Counted from the stretch's first letter, positions 28,221 to 41,665 are shown. The stretch: DNA of 64,000 bases from Pseudomonas sp. CC120222-01a (GCF_003097235.1 NZ_QEQQ01000001.1:124001-188000), one strand, 5' to 3'. Notes: generated from the letters alone by a model not told the origin. Program-made: numbers and translations.

Positions 28221-30521
28221 TCAGAGGTTCTCGTAGCGATTCATGTCCAGCACCCCGTCCTCCACTGGATCGGTTTCCTTGATGTAGGTGCTGAGGTCAT
28301 GGAAGTAGCGCCAGAACTCCGGGTGGCTGCGGCGCACGCCCCAGCGCATGACGATGCGCTCGAACTTCGCCGGGTCATCCTTGGCGTACTCCATGTCCTC
28401 GACGAACTCCGGCACATCCTTGGCCGGGATGTTGAAGATGAAGTTCGGGTAGCTGCTGAGCACGCCCGGGTACAGCGTCAGGGTGTCCAGCCCTGGCTGG
28501 TAGCGGTACGCCTCACCGAGCAGGAACGCCACGTTGCTGTGCGCGCGGTTGCGCAGCAGGCTGTAGACCTGGCGCTGGCCGCCCTCGCCTTCGATGCGCA
28601 GCATGGTCGCCTCGGGCAGCTGGCTGATCACCTTCAGGCCGGCGGCCGGGCGCGACACCAGGCGGCTGAGCGACTGCTCGACGTTGCGGAACTCCTCGTT
28701 CATCTGCGGCCGCGAGCAATAGGCGCCGGTGCAGCGGTTGATCGGGTCTGGCGCGGCGTTCAGGCTACCGGTGCGCTGCAGCAGTTTCAGGCCGAAGTCG
28801 CGCTTGGGGTCGCGCGGGTCGAGCTTGATGCCGCTCGGCGTATCGGTGTCGATGTCTTCGTAGTCCAGCCACATCTTCACCTTGCCGCTGTTCTGGTACC
28901 AGCTGCCGAGGATCTTGCCACGCTGGTCGGCCGGCATCAGGCGCAGGAAGTTGACCTCGGCACCGTTGCGGATCAGGTCGAAGTACAGGCGCGTCTGCAA
29001 CTGGTGCGAGACGTTGCCGTACACATCGAAGTTGACCGCCAGCTGGTAGTAGGTGCGCTCGAACAACGGGTAGTCGAACAGCCACACGGTCAGCGGCACA
29101 TCGCCGATCAGGCCCTTGGTCACCGAGGCGCTGTCGAAGTGGCGGAAGATGCTCAGCAGTGCGTTGTCGTTGCCAGCCCACAGGGTTGCCCAGCCCGGCG
29201 CCGGCATTTCGGCATAGGCCTCGCGGCGCAGTTTCTCGTAATCGTTGCGCTTGTCGCGGTAGGCGTGCCACAGGTTCAGCACGCTGCCGACGTCATCGAT
29301 CTGGCCTGGCATGGCGAGCAGCGGCGTGGCTTCGCCGCGGTACTTGGCATCGGTGATGTAGCGGTCGTGGGCCGGCTCCTGGAACAGCGCCCAGAAATTG
29401 TCGCGGATCACATCGGTGGCGATCTGCCCACGGCACACCGGCCCACGAATGAAGGTGCGCACGAAGTACTCGGCGTTATCCAGCATGAACTGGTAGCGCG
29501 CCACCGCCGGGATCGCCTCGAAGGTTTCGAACGGGTTGGCCCGGTGGCGTGGGCCGTAGCCTGGCAGCGCACTGGCATGCCAGTCGCCGGCGTAGAACAG
29601 CTGCTTCACGCGCTTGAGCTTTTGCGGCCCCATCGGGTAGGTGATGTGGGTCTTGTGCACGATCACGCCCTGCACCGGGATCAGCCGGTAATAGAAGTCG
29701 GTGCCTGGCGGGTCGTTGGGGCGGCGCGTGGCGATGATGTCGACCGGCTTGCCGCTTGGCGTGCGCGAGCGTACCCACTGGAAGAAGTGGCCCTGCTCGC
29801 CACCAACGAAGTAGATGTGCGCCAGGAACAGGTGCTCGTACAGCCAGCGGGCGACCAGCGCCTCGGTGGAGCCCGGGCGGTTGAGCAGCTCTTCCCAGTC
29901 GGCGATCTGCCTGGCCTCGGCTGCGCTTGGCTGGATCGGCTGGTACTCGACCGGCGCACCGGCGGCCAGCCAGCGGCGCATCGTGTCGTATTCCTTGTCG
30001 GTCAGGCCGGTGACCGCCAGTGGCATGCCCTCCTTGGGGTGGGCACCGGCATAGGCGTCGAACTCTTCGGGCAGCGGACACATGTTATTGCGGTTGAGCC
30101 CCAGGACAATCTCCTCGGGCAGCTTGGCGTTGGGCGTGAGCGGGGTCTTGTGCCCCAGCTCGAGCATGCGCGCCATCAGCGCCGCCTGGCTGCCCTGGTT
30201 GTCGAGCACCGAATAGAAGCCCTTCTTGCGCCATGCATCTTCACTGTGGGCGTCGTAGAACAACCGCGTGGGGGGCACGGCCTTGCTCCGTTCGCCCTGG
30301 TACACCGGCACCTTGGTGGCACCGCGCACCGCGCCTTCGGGGCTTTCCAGCTTGAGCTGGCAGGCGGCGTCGTTGCAGGCGTGGCAGGCCACGCATTTCT
30401 CGGTGAAGATCGGCTGGATATCCCGGGTGTAGGAAATGACCGGGCTCGATTGGGGGGCCTGTCCGAACGCCACGCTGCTGATGAGCAGGGCGAAGACGCT
30501 GACAAGGATACGATGCACCAT
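28221..30521 (-). CDS. cti: Periplasmic fatty acid cis/trans isomerase
   Basis: A 766-residue c-type haem protein that converts cis to trans unsaturated fatty acids in membrane phospholipids, the rapid P. putida response to solvents and heat. The start ATG at 30521 gives a signal peptide (MVHRILVSVFALLISSVAFG), and the haem c motif C43-V-A-C46-H47 is near the mature N-terminus. This length is the usual size for Pseudomonas Cti. It is divergent from metH across a 189-base region. Confidence 0.95.
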   Translation of the reverse strand: MVHRILVSVFALLISSVAFGQAPQSSPVISYTRDIQPIFTEKCVACHACNDAACQLKLESPEGAVRGATKVPVYQGERSKAVPPTRLFYDAHSEDAWRKKGFYSVLDNQGSQAALMARMLELGHKTPLTPNAKLPEEIVLGLNRNNMCPLPEEFDAYAGAHPKEGMPLAVTGLTDKEYDTMRRWLAAGAPVEYQPIQPSAAEARQIADWEELLNRPGSTEALVARWLYEHLFLAHIYFVGGEQGHFFQWVRSRTPSGKPVDIIATRRPNDPPGTDFYYRLIPVQGVIVHKTHITYPMGPQKLKRVKQLFYAGDWHASALPGYGPRHRANPFETFEAIPAVARYQFMLDNAEYFVRTFIRGPVCRGQIATDVIRDNFWALFQEPAHDRYITDAKYRGEATPLLAMPGQIDDVGSVLNLWHAYRDKRNDYEKLRREAYAEMPAPGWATLWAGNDNALLSIFRHFDSASVTKGLIGDVPLTVWLFDYPLFERTYYQLAVNFDVYGNVSHQLQTRLYFDLIRNGAEVNFLRLMPADQRGKILGSWYQNSGKVKMWLDYEDIDTDTPSGIKLDPRDPKRDFGLKLLQRTGSLNAAPDPINRCTGAYCSRPQMNEEFRNVEQSLSRLVSRPAAGLKVISQLPEATMLRIEGEGGQRQVYSLLRNRAHSNVAFLLGEAYRYQPGLDTLTLYPGVLSSYPNFIFNIPAKDVPEFVEDMEYAKDDPAKFERIVMRWGVRRSHPEFWRYFHDLSTYIKETDPVEDGVLDMNRYENL

Positions 30522-30614
30522 GTGCGGAAAGTCCTGGGTATTGAAAGCCATCACGATTTGCCTGGTCGTCCTTGGGTGCTCTGTATGCATAGCTTGCACA
30601 ACGCCAGCCCAACA

Positions 30615-30627
30615 TGAACAGAATTCA
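30615..30627. promoter_or_regulatory. Candidate MetR box upstream of metH
   Basis: TGAACAGAATTCA fits the MetR palindrome TGAA-N5-TTCA and is extended to CATGAA/TTCATG (30613-30629). It lies 83 bases before the metH ATG, and a -10-like TATGAT is at 30667-30672. This fits homocysteine-dependent activation of metH by MetR. Confidence 0.55.
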
Positions 30628-30710
30628 TGCAAATGGGCAATACGCCTAAAAACCGCGCAGCTTTGTTATGATTCGGCACCTTCTGATATTTGCCCGACCA
30701 GGTAGTTCCT

Positions 30711-34418
<3,708 letters not shown>

Positions 34419-34432
34419 GACCGCACTGGCTT

Positions 34433-34516
34433 CTTCGCGGGCTAGCCCGCTCCCACAGGGACCGCACCGGACTCACGGCTTGCGCAGCACCTGTGGGAGC
34501 GGGCGTGCCCGCGAAG
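34433..34516. repeat. REP element pair downstream of metH
   Basis: CTTCGCGGGCTAGCCCGCTC followed by CCACAGG (34433-34459) is inverted at 34490-34516 as CCTGTGGGAGCGGGCGTGCC followed by CGCGAAG. The two differ only in the centre (CTA against GTG). The element is the classic P. putida REP pair and may serve as the metH transcript end. Confidence 0.85.
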
Positions 34517-34588
34517 AGGCCGGCACAGGCAACCTCTCACCCATTGCCTACACTGTCCCTGATTGCCTCTGATTCTTCAGGAGCCACC

Positions 34589-34807
34589 ATGGACGATTCC
34601 AGCCAGGGCAAACCCCCAACCTTCTGGCAGATGCTGCACAGCATCCTCGCCGCCGCCTTCGGCGTGCAGAGCGGCAAGAACCGCGCCCGCGACTTCACCC
34701 ACGGCAAGGCCAGCCATTTCATCGTGATGGGCACCCTGTTCACCCTGGTATTCATCGCGGTGCTGATCGGCCTGGTGAAACTGGCGCTGCACCTCACTGC
34801 CCACTGA
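34589..34807 (+). CDS. DUF2970 small membrane protein
   Basis: A 72-residue protein. The N-terminal half is soluble and basic (FWQMLHSILAAAFGVQSGKNRARDF), and the C-terminus is a single membrane helix (IVMGTLFTLVFIAVLIGLVKLAL). This matches DUF2970, a conserved gammaproteobacterial family of unknown function. AGGAG precedes the ATG. The stop is followed by a strong terminator. Confidence 0.85.
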   Translation: MDDSSQGKPPTFWQMLHSILAAAFGVQSGKNRARDFTHGKASHFIVMGTLFTLVFIAVLIGLVKLALHLTAH

Positions 34808-34825
34808 GCGCTTCATAAAAAGTAA

Positions 34826-34856
34826 AACGCCTGCGGGTTTCCCTCCCGCAGGCGTT
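34826..34856 (+). terminator. Terminator after the DUF2970 gene
   Basis: AACGCCTGCGGG pairs with CCCGCAGGCGTT around TTTCCCT, preceded by an A-rich stretch, so it can also act on leftward transcripts from the 37-residue gene. Confidence 0.85.
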
Positions 34857-34885
34857 CTGGCGGCATCACGGTCTTGAGATTCAAG

Positions 34886-34999
34886 TCACTGGTGGCTGAC
34901 CCAATACACGGCAGTGACCACCACCAGGACGATCAGGCAGAGGATCGCCCAGGCATCGACACTGCTGTCAGCTTTGCGGACTTTGGTAGAGTTTCCCAT
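34886..34999 (-). CDS. 37-residue single-pass membrane protein
   Basis: A very short gene: the protein starts MGNSTKVRKADSSVDAWAIL, continues with the hydrophobic CLIVLVVVTAVYWV and ends in SHQ. It has an N-terminal basic soluble part and one membrane helix. GAGGC lies 8-10 bases before the ATG. It ends beside the DUF2970 terminator and stands alone between that gene and a substrate-binding protein gene. I recognise no named family. The clean ribosome site, the fully open hydrophobic frame and the position support a real gene. Confidence 0.65.
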   Translation of the reverse strand: MGNSTKVRKADSSVDAWAILCLIVLVVVTAVYWVSHQ

Positions 35000-35084
35000 T
35001 GCATTGCCTCTTGTAGTGGTTATGGGAATGCACTTCACCACCAGCAGTTAAGACGAGCAATGCCCTTCTCTCAAGCAAGGTCTT

Positions 35085-36161
35085 TCAAAAATCGACGGGG
35101 GACGTCAGAAACGGGTACTGGTAGCTCGGCGGGCGCCCTTCGGCGCTGTAATGCTGGAAATCGACGCCGTAGTCATCGCGTTCCAACAGCTTCAGCCAGC
35201 GCCTGGCCCTGGCCTGATCGATCGACTGCAACACCGGCAGAATGTGTTCACGCTTGCCGTCGCGATTCACCTCCAGCCCCTGCGCATCGTCGTGCAACAG
35301 CACCATGGCCCAGCCGCCCAGCGTGGTGTGCCCGCCCATCAACACGCCCAGGCGCCCCTCGATACGCGCACGCAAGGCTTCTGGCGAGCTGTTGATGGCG
35401 CCGAACATCACATCGCGCCCCGGCTTGCGCCCGGCTTCTTCGAACGCCTGCATGGCACCGAGGGCCATCTGGTCATTGGCTGCCCACACGAGCCGGGTCT
35501 TCGGGTAACGCTGCAGCAATTGCTGCGCCTGCTCATAGGCGCGCTCGCGGTTCCAGGCGCCATATACCACCTGGCGCAGGCGCACCTGGGGAAAGTCGGC
35601 CAACGCCTGACGCATGCCCTCCTCGCGCAACTGAGAGGCCGGAGTGGTCTTGACTCCCGCAAAGGCCACCAGGTCGATCGGCTCGTTGTCACGCGGCAGC
35701 AAGGCGACCATCTCGTGCAGCATGCGAAAGCCCGCCTGCTCATCATTGGCGGTCAGGGTGCCGAGTATCTGCCCGTATCGATCGGGCTGGGCCTGAATGC
35801 TTCTGGCTTGGCTGGCGGTGAGGCCGTTGTTGACCAGGAACAGCTTGACCCCGGTGCCCTGGGACAGACGAATGATCTCCGGCGCCACGTACTGTTCATT
35901 GACCAGCACCAGGTAGTCCGGCCGCTGCGGCCCCTTGAGAATGGCCCGCGCCTGGCTCATCGCCAACGCTGCATCGCGCTCGCTGTACTCCACCCGCAGC
36001 GACATGCCCAGCTCATCTGCAGCGGCCTGCATGAAACGCGAGTAGCTGGTCCAGAACGTTTCGTCCGACTGGCCAGGATTGAGAAACACCACCGAAGCGG
36101 CTTGAGCGGAAGCTGCCAGGGGCAGGCTCAGGCACAAGCCTTGGCAAAGCGCCTTGAGCAT
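35085..36161 (-). CDS. Periplasmic sugar-type substrate-binding protein
   Basis: A 358-residue secreted protein with a signal peptide (MLKALCQGLCLSLPLAASAQA). The mature part has the periplasmic-binding-protein fold of the LacI/ribose type: ASVVFLNPGQSDETFWTSY, PDYLVLVNEQYVAPE, TRLVWAANDQMALGAMQAFEE and VMFGAINSSPEAL. I see no permease or ATPase gene beside it. It may be an orphan binding protein, or a sensor input for a kinase encoded elsewhere. The start is the ATG at 36161, where the signal peptide begins. Confidence 0.8.
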   Translation of the reverse strand: MLKALCQGLCLSLPLAASAQAASVVFLNPGQSDETFWTSYSRFMQAAADELGMSLRVEYSERDAALAMSQARAILKGPQRPDYLVLVNEQYVAPEIIRLSQGTGVKLFLVNNGLTASQARSIQAQPDRYGQILGTLTANDEQAGFRMLHEMVALLPRDNEPIDLVAFAGVKTTPASQLREEGMRQALADFPQVRLRQVVYGAWNRERAYEQAQQLLQRYPKTRLVWAANDQMALGAMQAFEEAGRKPGRDVMFGAINSSPEALRARIEGRLGVLMGGHTTLGGWAMVLLHDDAQGLEVNRDGKREHILPVLQSIDQARARRWLKLLERDDYGVDFQHYSAEGRPPSYQYPFLTSPVDF

Positions 36162-36375
36162 GCGGATACACCCTTTGAAACAAACCAACGAGTATAAACG
36201 CGTTGCACTCTGGGGTAACAAATGCCAGTCAGTCTCACTTAGTTCGTTTGGTTCTTTTCATATGCAAAAACATCACTTTAGCGCATAAACCCAACCTGCT
36301 ATCGTTCCCCGGCTCCGAACCGGAGTGCGCGGCCGTGCGCGCGAATAGCTGCATGCAGCCTGAGACAGGACTTTT

Positions 36376-38028
36376 ATGTACGTATACGACGAGTACGATC
36401 AGCGGATCATCGAGGACCGCGTCAAGCAGTTCCGTGATCAGACCCGCCGCTACCTGGCCGGTGAGCTGAGCGAAGAAGAATTCCGCCCTCTGCGCCTGCA
36501 GAACGGCCTCTATATCCAACGTTTCGCGCCGATGCTGCGTGTCGCCGTGCCGTACGGCCAGCTGAACGCCAACCAGGTTCGCACCCTGGCCAAGATCGCC
36601 CGCGACTACGACAAGGGCTATGCCCACATTTCCACCCGCCAGAACGTGCAGTACAACTGGCCGGCGCTGGAAGACATCCCGGACATCCTTGCCGAGCTGG
36701 CCACCGTGCAGATGCACGCGATCCAGACCAGCGGCAACTGCCTGCGCAACACCACCACCGACCAGTTCGCCGGTGTTGCCGCGGATGAACTGGTCGACCC
36801 ACGCCCATGGTGCGAAATCGTCCGCCAGTGGACCACGTTCCACCCGGAATTCGCCTACCTGCCGCGCAAGTTCAAGATTGCCATCAACGGCTCGAAGGAA
36901 GACCGCGCCGCCATCGAAGTGCACGACATCGGCCTGGAGCCGGTGCGCAACGCCGCTGGCGAGCTGGGCTTCCGTGTGCTGGTCGGTGGCGGCCTGGGCC
37001 GTACCCCGGTGGTCGGCTCGTTCATCAACGAGTTCCTGCCGTGGCAGGACCTGATCAGCTACCTCGACGCCATCCTGCGCGTGTACAACCGTTACGGTCG
37101 CCGTGACAACAAGTACAAGGCGCGGATCAAGATCCTGGTCAAGGCACTGACCCCGGAAGTGTTCGCCGAGAAGGTCGAGGCCGAAATGGCCCACCTGCGT
37201 GGCGGCAGCACCACCCTGACCGAGGAAGAAGTGCAGCGCGTCTCGCGCCACTTCGTCGACCCTGAGTACCTGGCCCTCGACAACGTCGACTACAGCGCCC
37301 AGGACGCCGAATTCCCAGGTTTCGCCCGCTGGCGCTCGCGCAACACCCGCGCCCACAAGCGCCCTGGCTACGTGGCCGTGACCCTGTCGCTCAAGCCGAC
37401 TGGCGTTGCCCCTGGCGACCTGACCGACAAGCAGCTGGACGCCGTGGCCGACCTCGCCGAGCGCTACAGCTTCGGCTTCCTGCGCACCTCCCACGAGCAG
37501 AACATCATCCTCGCCGACGTCGAGCAGCGCCAGCTGCACGCGCTGTGGATGGAACTGCGCGAGGGCGGCTTCGCCACGCCGAACATCGGCCTGCTGACCG
37601 ACATCATCTGCTGCCCGGGTGGTGACTACTGCTCGCTGGCCAACGCCAAGTCGATCCCGATCGCCGAATCCATCCAGCGCCGTTTCGACGACCTGGACTA
37701 CCTGTTCGACATCGGCGAGATCGACCTGAACATCTCTGGCTGCATGAACGCCTGTGGCCACCACCACGTCGGCCACATCGGCATCCTCGGGGTGGACAAG
37801 AAGGGCGAGGAGTTCTACCAGGTATCGCTGGGCGGTAACGCCGCGCGCGACGCGAGCCTGGGCAAGATCCTCGGCCCGTCCTTCGCCCAGGATGACATGG
37901 CCGATGTGATCGAGAAGCTGATCGCCGTGTACGTCGAACGACGTACCGAGGAAGAGCGTTTCATCGACACCTACCAGCGTATCGGCATCGACCCCTTCAA
38001 GGAACGCGTCTATGCAGCGAATCATTAA
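36376..38028 (+). CDS. cysI: Sulfite reductase (haemoprotein, NirA/CysI type)
   Basis: A 550-residue siroheme/[4Fe-4S] enzyme that reduces sulfite to sulfide for cysteine synthesis. The cluster ligands are in CCPGGDYC and SGCMNACGHHHVGHIG, and siroheme/substrate residues are in HISTRQNVQYNW and IQTSGNCLRN. The duplicated ferredoxin-half architecture is intact. It overlaps the DUF934 gene by 17 bases, which is the usual Pseudomonas arrangement. The electron donor gene is not in the window. Confidence 0.93.
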   Translation: MYVYDEYDQRIIEDRVKQFRDQTRRYLAGELSEEEFRPLRLQNGLYIQRFAPMLRVAVPYGQLNANQVRTLAKIARDYDKGYAHISTRQNVQYNWPALEDIPDILAELATVQMHAIQTSGNCLRNTTTDQFAGVAADELVDPRPWCEIVRQWTTFHPEFAYLPRKFKIAINGSKEDRAAIEVHDIGLEPVRNAAGELGFRVLVGGGLGRTPVVGSFINEFLPWQDLISYLDAILRVYNRYGRRDNKYKARIKILVKALTPEVFAEKVEAEMAHLRGGSTTLTEEEVQRVSRHFVDPEYLALDNVDYSAQDAEFPGFARWRSRNTRAHKRPGYVAVTLSLKPTGVAPGDLTDKQLDAVADLAERYSFGFLRTSHEQNIILADVEQRQLHALWMELREGGFATPNIGLLTDIICCPGGDYCSLANAKSIPIAESIQRRFDDLDYLFDIGEIDLNISGCMNACGHHHVGHIGILGVDKKGEEFYQVSLGGNAARDASLGKILGPSFAQDDMADVIEKLIAVYVERRTEEERFIDTYQRIGIDPFKERVYAANH

Positions 38029-38506
38029 GAACAACCAGATCGTCGACGAAACCTGGCACCTGCTGCCCAAGGACTTCTCGTTCGACGAGCTGACCAACTG
38101 CGACGACTACATCGTCCCGCTGCAGATGTGGCGCGACCATGCCCACGTGCTCAAGGCCCGCGACGGCGGCCTGGGTGTATGGCTGGACAGCGACCAGGAA
38201 GCAGAAGAAATCGGCGACGACGTGCAGCACTTCCAGGTCATCGCCCTGAACTTCCCGGCCTTCACCGACGGGCGCAGCTACTCCAATGCGCGCCTGCTGC
38301 GTGACCGCTTTGGCTACAAGGGCGAGCTGCGCGCCATCGGCGACGTGCTGCGCGACCAGCTGTTCTTCATGGCCCGCTGCGGCTTCGACGCGTTCGCCAT
38401 CCGTGCCGACAAGGACCCGGAAGACGCGCTGCAGAGCCTGAAGGATTTCTCGGTGACCTACCAGGGTGCCACCGACGAGCCGCTGCCGCTGTTCCGCCGC
38501 CGCTGA
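38012..38506 (+). CDS. DUF934 protein, sulfite reduction partner
   Basis: A 164-residue cytoplasmic protein of the DUF934 family (VWLDSDQEAEEIGDD, LNFPAFTDGRSYSNARLLRD, ELRAIGDVLRDQLFFMARCG). It always follows cysI-type genes and is annotated as a protein involved in sulfite reduction without a proven activity. Its start lies inside the end of cysI, showing translational coupling. A terminator follows. Confidence 0.9.
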   Translation: MQRIIKNNQIVDETWHLLPKDFSFDELTNCDDYIVPLQMWRDHAHVLKARDGGLGVWLDSDQEAEEIGDDVQHFQVIALNFPAFTDGRSYSNARLLRDRFGYKGELRAIGDVLRDQLFFMARCGFDAFAIRADKDPEDALQSLKDFSVTYQGATDEPLPLFRRR

Positions 38507-38525
38507 TCGTCACTCGCAATGCCCC

Positions 38526-38549
38526 ACGGCCCGCCTTTTGGCGGGCCGT
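38526..38549 (+). terminator. Terminator after the cysI operon
   Basis: ACGGCCCGCC pairs with GGCGGGCCGT around TTTT and is followed by TTCATTT. Confidence 0.85.
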
Positions 38550-38569
38550 TTCATTTGCGTCATGGTTTT

Positions 38570-38609
38570 ACCTGAATCACGGTCGCGCCGCCGATTCGTG
38601 ACTTCAGGT
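38570..38609. promoter_or_regulatory. Imperfect inverted repeat, possible operator
   Basis: ACCTGAATCACG is mirrored by CGTGACTTCAGGT with one bulged base and a 15-base spacer. It lies 130 bases upstream of the aldo/keto reductase gene. It could be an operator or a second terminator-like hairpin. No T run follows. Confidence 0.35.
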
Positions 38610-38740
38610 CAAATGACCTTGGCCCTGCCCTGCCTTAATCAATCCTCGGCAAACCCGCAGACTGCCCCCTATTCGAAGATCGAGCAATGCTGAGCGACTA
38701 GGCTCAGTCGGTTCGCCATTCACTTACCAGGAGCAGACCC

Positions 38741-39544
38741 ATGAGCATTCCATCCTTTGGCCTCGGCACTTTCCGCCTGACCGGCCAAACCGTCATCGAT
38801 TCGGTCAAATCGGCGCTGGAACTAGGTTACCGGGTCATCGACACCGCGCAGATCTACCAGAACGAAACCGAGGTCGGCCAAGCCATCGCCGAGAGCGGCG
38901 TGCCACGCAGCGAGCTGTTCATCACCACCAAGATCTGGGTTGATAACTACGCCGCAGACAAGCTCATCCCCAGTCTGCGCGACAGCCTGCAGAAACTGCG
39001 CACCGACCATGTCGACCTGCTGCTGATCCATTGGCCGGCCCCGGGCAACGGCGTTGAACTGACCGAATACATGACGGCCCTGGCTGAGGCCAAGAAGCTG
39101 GGCCTGACTCGCCAGATTGGCGTGTCCAACTTCAACATCGAGTTGACCAGACAAGCCATCGCCGTGGTTGGCAAAGGCGAAATCGCCACCAACCAGATCG
39201 AGCTCAGCCCGTACCTGCAGAACAGCAAGCTGACGGCCTTCCTCAAGGAACAGGGCATCACCGTCACCTCGTACATGACCCTGGCCTACGGCAAGGTCCT
39301 GAAAGACCCGGTGTTGACCGAGATCGCCAGCAAGCACAAGGCCACGGTCGCCCAAGTTGCCCTGGCCTGGGCCCTGCAGCTGGGTTACGCGGTGATCCCC
39401 TCCTCGACCAAGCGCGAGAACCTGGCCAGCAACTTGCTTGCCCAGAGCCTGCGCCTGGATGCCGACGACATGGCGCGCATTGCCACGCTCGAACGCAATG
39501 GCCGGGAAGTCAGCCCCGCCAACCTGGCCCCGGCCTGGGACTGA
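38741..39544 (+). CDS. dkgB: Aldo/keto reductase, DkgB-like
   Basis: A 267-residue NADPH-dependent reductase of aldehydes and 2,5-diketo-gluconate type substrates, also active on methylglyoxal in E. coli. The match to E. coli DkgB runs along the whole length: [77 protein letters not shown]. The catalytic Asp, Tyr, Lys and His are all in place. CAGGAG precedes the ATG. It is a single gene. Confidence 0.9.
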   Translation: MSIPSFGLGTFRLTGQTVIDSVKSALELGYRVIDTAQIYQNETEVGQAIAESGVPRSELFITTKIWVDNYAADKLIPSLRDSLQKLRTDHVDLLLIHWPAPGNGVELTEYMTALAEAKKLGLTRQIGVSNFNIELTRQAIAVVGKGEIATNQIELSPYLQNSKLTAFLKEQGITVTSYMTLAYGKVLKDPVLTEIASKHKATVAQVALAWALQLGYAVIPSSTKRENLASNLLAQSLRLDADDMARIATLERNGREVSPANLAPAWD

Positions 39545-39586
39545 GGCATTGATAGCGGGGCTGCCTTGCAGCCCCCATGGCCCTGC

Positions 39587-40060
39587 TCAGAACCTCAACC
39601 CCACGTTGATCATCCCCGCCGCCCCACCCAGCACCACGAACTCGGCCCCTACCGGCCCCCAATGCACGCCGAACGACGGAATGATCACTGGTGCAACGCC
39701 GAAGTGATTCAACGGGATCTTGTCGTCATATTCGCCCTTGTAGCCCTCGATCAGGCCGGCGCTCAGCTTGGCATACACGGGATAGCGCTCGTGCTCCCAG
39801 ACCTTGCCCAGATAGGCGTAGTAGGAGCGCTGGGAGAACGAGTTCTTGAAGGTCGCCGCGCCCCACAGCAGGCCGTCTGTGTAGATGCGCTCGATGCCGA
39901 TCAGTTCCTGGTGGTTGTTGTGCTCAGGGTCGTGGGTCCAGTGCTTGGTATAGGCGCTGGTCTGCACGTACCAATAGTCCCCCTCGCGCTCGCCTTCTTC
40001 GGCAATTGCGGCCAGACTCACTGCCAGCAGCCCGATCGCTGTAATTGACGTCCTGTTCAT
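39587..40060 (-). CDS. Small secreted protein, probable outer-membrane beta-barrel
   Basis: A 157-residue protein with a signal peptide (MNRTSITAIGLLAVSLAAIA). The rest has alternating aromatic and polar residues of the beta-barrel kind (DYWYVQTSAYTKHW, YYAYLGKVWEHE, VAPVIIPSFGVHWGPVGAEF) and ends with a C-terminal Phe (NVGLRF), as in outer-membrane proteins. It distantly recalls small barrels such as PagP but lacks enough matches to name it. The start at 40060 is chosen by the signal peptide. Confidence 0.6.
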   Translation of the reverse strand: MNRTSITAIGLLAVSLAAIAEEGEREGDYWYVQTSAYTKHWTHDPEHNNHQELIGIERIYTDGLLWGAATFKNSFSQRSYYAYLGKVWEHERYPVYAKLSAGLIEGYKGEYDDKIPLNHFGVAPVIIPSFGVHWGPVGAEFVVLGGAAGMINVGLRF

Positions 40061-40140
40061 GCTCGATGCCTCGCTGGACAATCCAGTGACACTAGCCGGG
40101 CCCGCCCGATCGCGCCATAGGAAAGGTCCAGGGAGGAACC

Positions 40141-41592
40141 ATGCCGATACGCCGTTTGCTGGTGGCTGTAGTACTCGTGGTACTGGCCCTGCTGGGTACT
40201 GCGCTGTTCGCCTTGCGGATCACCGCGATTGCCGATTTCCAGCTGGAGCCGTGGCACACCTACGTGCCGGACGAGATGCCAGCCAGCGACATCGACCACG
40301 CCAGCTGGGGCGATTACCTCGCTGCCGAGCAACGTGTGTTCAACCAGGTCAACCGCGAAATGCGCGAGCAGCTGGCCAGCGAGCTGCCGTCCGCCTACAA
40401 CCGCTTCGTGGCCACCAGCCGGGTGTTTCCGGGCAATCTCAGCCATGACTGGAACCGTTCCTACATTGCCGAACCCAGGCAGACCGCCAAGGGCGCGGTG
40501 GTGCTGCTGCATGGCCTGACCGACTCGCCGTACAGCCTGCGCCACTTCGCTCGGCATTTTCAGGACCTGGGCTATGTGGTGGTGGCCCCGCGCCTGCCCG
40601 GGCATGGCACGGTCCCGGCAGGCCTCACCGCGGCCCACTGGGAAGACTGGATGGCCACCACCCGCCTGGCCGTGCGCGAAGCGACCCACCGCGCCCCCGC
40701 AGGCACCCCGCTGTACATCGTCGGTTTCTCCAATGGCGGCGCACTGGCCGTCAAATACAGCCTCGACGCGCTGGAGGACCCGCACCTGGCCAGGCCTACA
40801 CATCTGGTGCTGATCTCGCCCATGATCGGCGTCAGCCGCTTTGCCCGCTTTGCCGGCATCGCCGGCCTGCCAGCGTTGTTCCCGGCGTTCGCCAAGGCCG
40901 CCTGGCTGAGCGTCCTGCCTGAGTTCAACCCCTTCAAGTACAACTCGTTCCCGGTCAATGCCGCGCGCCAGTCCTACGAACTGACCGAAGCCGTGCGCCA
41001 ACAGCTGGTCGCGCAAACCCGCGCACCGCAGCGACTGGCCACACTGCCACCGGTTCTCACCTACCAATCATTGGTTGATGGCACGGTCAGCACCGAAGCC
41101 ATCCAGACCGACCTCTACGACCGTCTGCCCGCCAATGGCAGTGCGCTCGTGGTGTTCGACACCAATGCCTCGCTGGGTATCGACGACATGCTCAGGCCGT
41201 CGGTAGCGGCCCTGCGCGACAGGATGTTCGCCGCACAGGCCCGCCCCTATGCGCGCACCTTGATTGCGACCCGAGGCCCGGGCAATGCGCAGCTCAAGTC
41301 GACACACTTCGCGGCCCTGGCAACCGCGGCTGACGAGCAGATGCTGGATGCGGTGTATCCGCCCAGCCTGATCTCGCTGTCCCATGTGGCACTGCCCTTT
41401 CCCATCGACGATTCGCTGTATGGGCAACAGCCTGATGGCCAGGAGAATTACGGGGTGAACCTGGGCAACTTGAACATGCGCGGGGAACGTGGAGCGTTGA
41501 TCGTGGATGCGGGGAGCTTTTCGCGGGCGACTTCGAATCCGTTTTTCAAGGTGATGCTGGAAGGGCTGGATGAGCAGTTGCGGTTGCGCTGA
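40141..41592 (+). CDS. Membrane-anchored alpha/beta hydrolase
   Basis: A 483-residue protein with one N-terminal membrane helix ([21 protein letters not shown]) and an alpha/beta hydrolase domain: oxyanion region [13 protein letters not shown], the strand [14 protein letters not shown], and the nucleophile elbow GFS197NGG. The late catalytic His is probably in the SHVALPFP region. This is the monoglyceride-lipase / Ser-aminopeptidase-like branch. It would face the periplasm. The substrate is unknown. GGAGG precedes the ATG. Confidence 0.8.
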   Translation: MPIRRLLVAVVLVVLALLGTALFALRITAIADFQLEPWHTYVPDEMPASDIDHASWGDYLAAEQRVFNQVNREMREQLASELPSAYNRFVATSRVFPGNLSHDWNRSYIAEPRQTAKGAVVLLHGLTDSPYSLRHFARHFQDLGYVVVAPRLPGHGTVPAGLTAAHWEDWMATTRLAVREATHRAPAGTPLYIVGFSNGGALAVKYSLDALEDPHLARPTHLVLISPMIGVSRFARFAGIAGLPALFPAFAKAAWLSVLPEFNPFKYNSFPVNAARQSYELTEAVRQQLVAQTRAPQRLATLPPVLTYQSLVDGTVSTEAIQTDLYDRLPANGSALVVFDTNASLGIDDMLRPSVAALRDRMFAAQARPYARTLIATRGPGNAQLKSTHFAALATAADEQMLDAVYPPSLISLSHVALPFPIDDSLYGQQPDGQENYGVNLGNLNMRGERGALIVDAGSFSRATSNPFFKVMLEGLDEQLRLR

Positions 41593-41614
41593 GGCGCCTG
41601 GATTGAGGCTTTTT

Positions 41615-41665
41615 GCGCCTGTGAGATCGAGAGCCGCGCGGGCGGCGCTCGATCTTGAAGGCGCC
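41615..41665. repeat. Extragenic inverted repeat (GATCGAG type)
   Basis: GCGCCTGTGAGATCGAGAGC followed by CGC is mirrored by GCGGCGCTCGATCTTGAAGG followed by CGC with two mismatches and a short GCGG loop. It looks like a second extragenic palindrome family, different from the GCGGGC REP type in the window. Confidence 0.65.

Noticed and set aside
27246..30617. A very long open frame on the plus strand opposite the acyltransferase and cti genes
   Set aside because: It is a high-GC antisense shadow with no family motifs, and the true genes on the other strand have clear domains.
36235..38097. A 620-codon open frame antisense to cysI
   Set aside because: Antisense shadow of a well-matched sulfite reductase.
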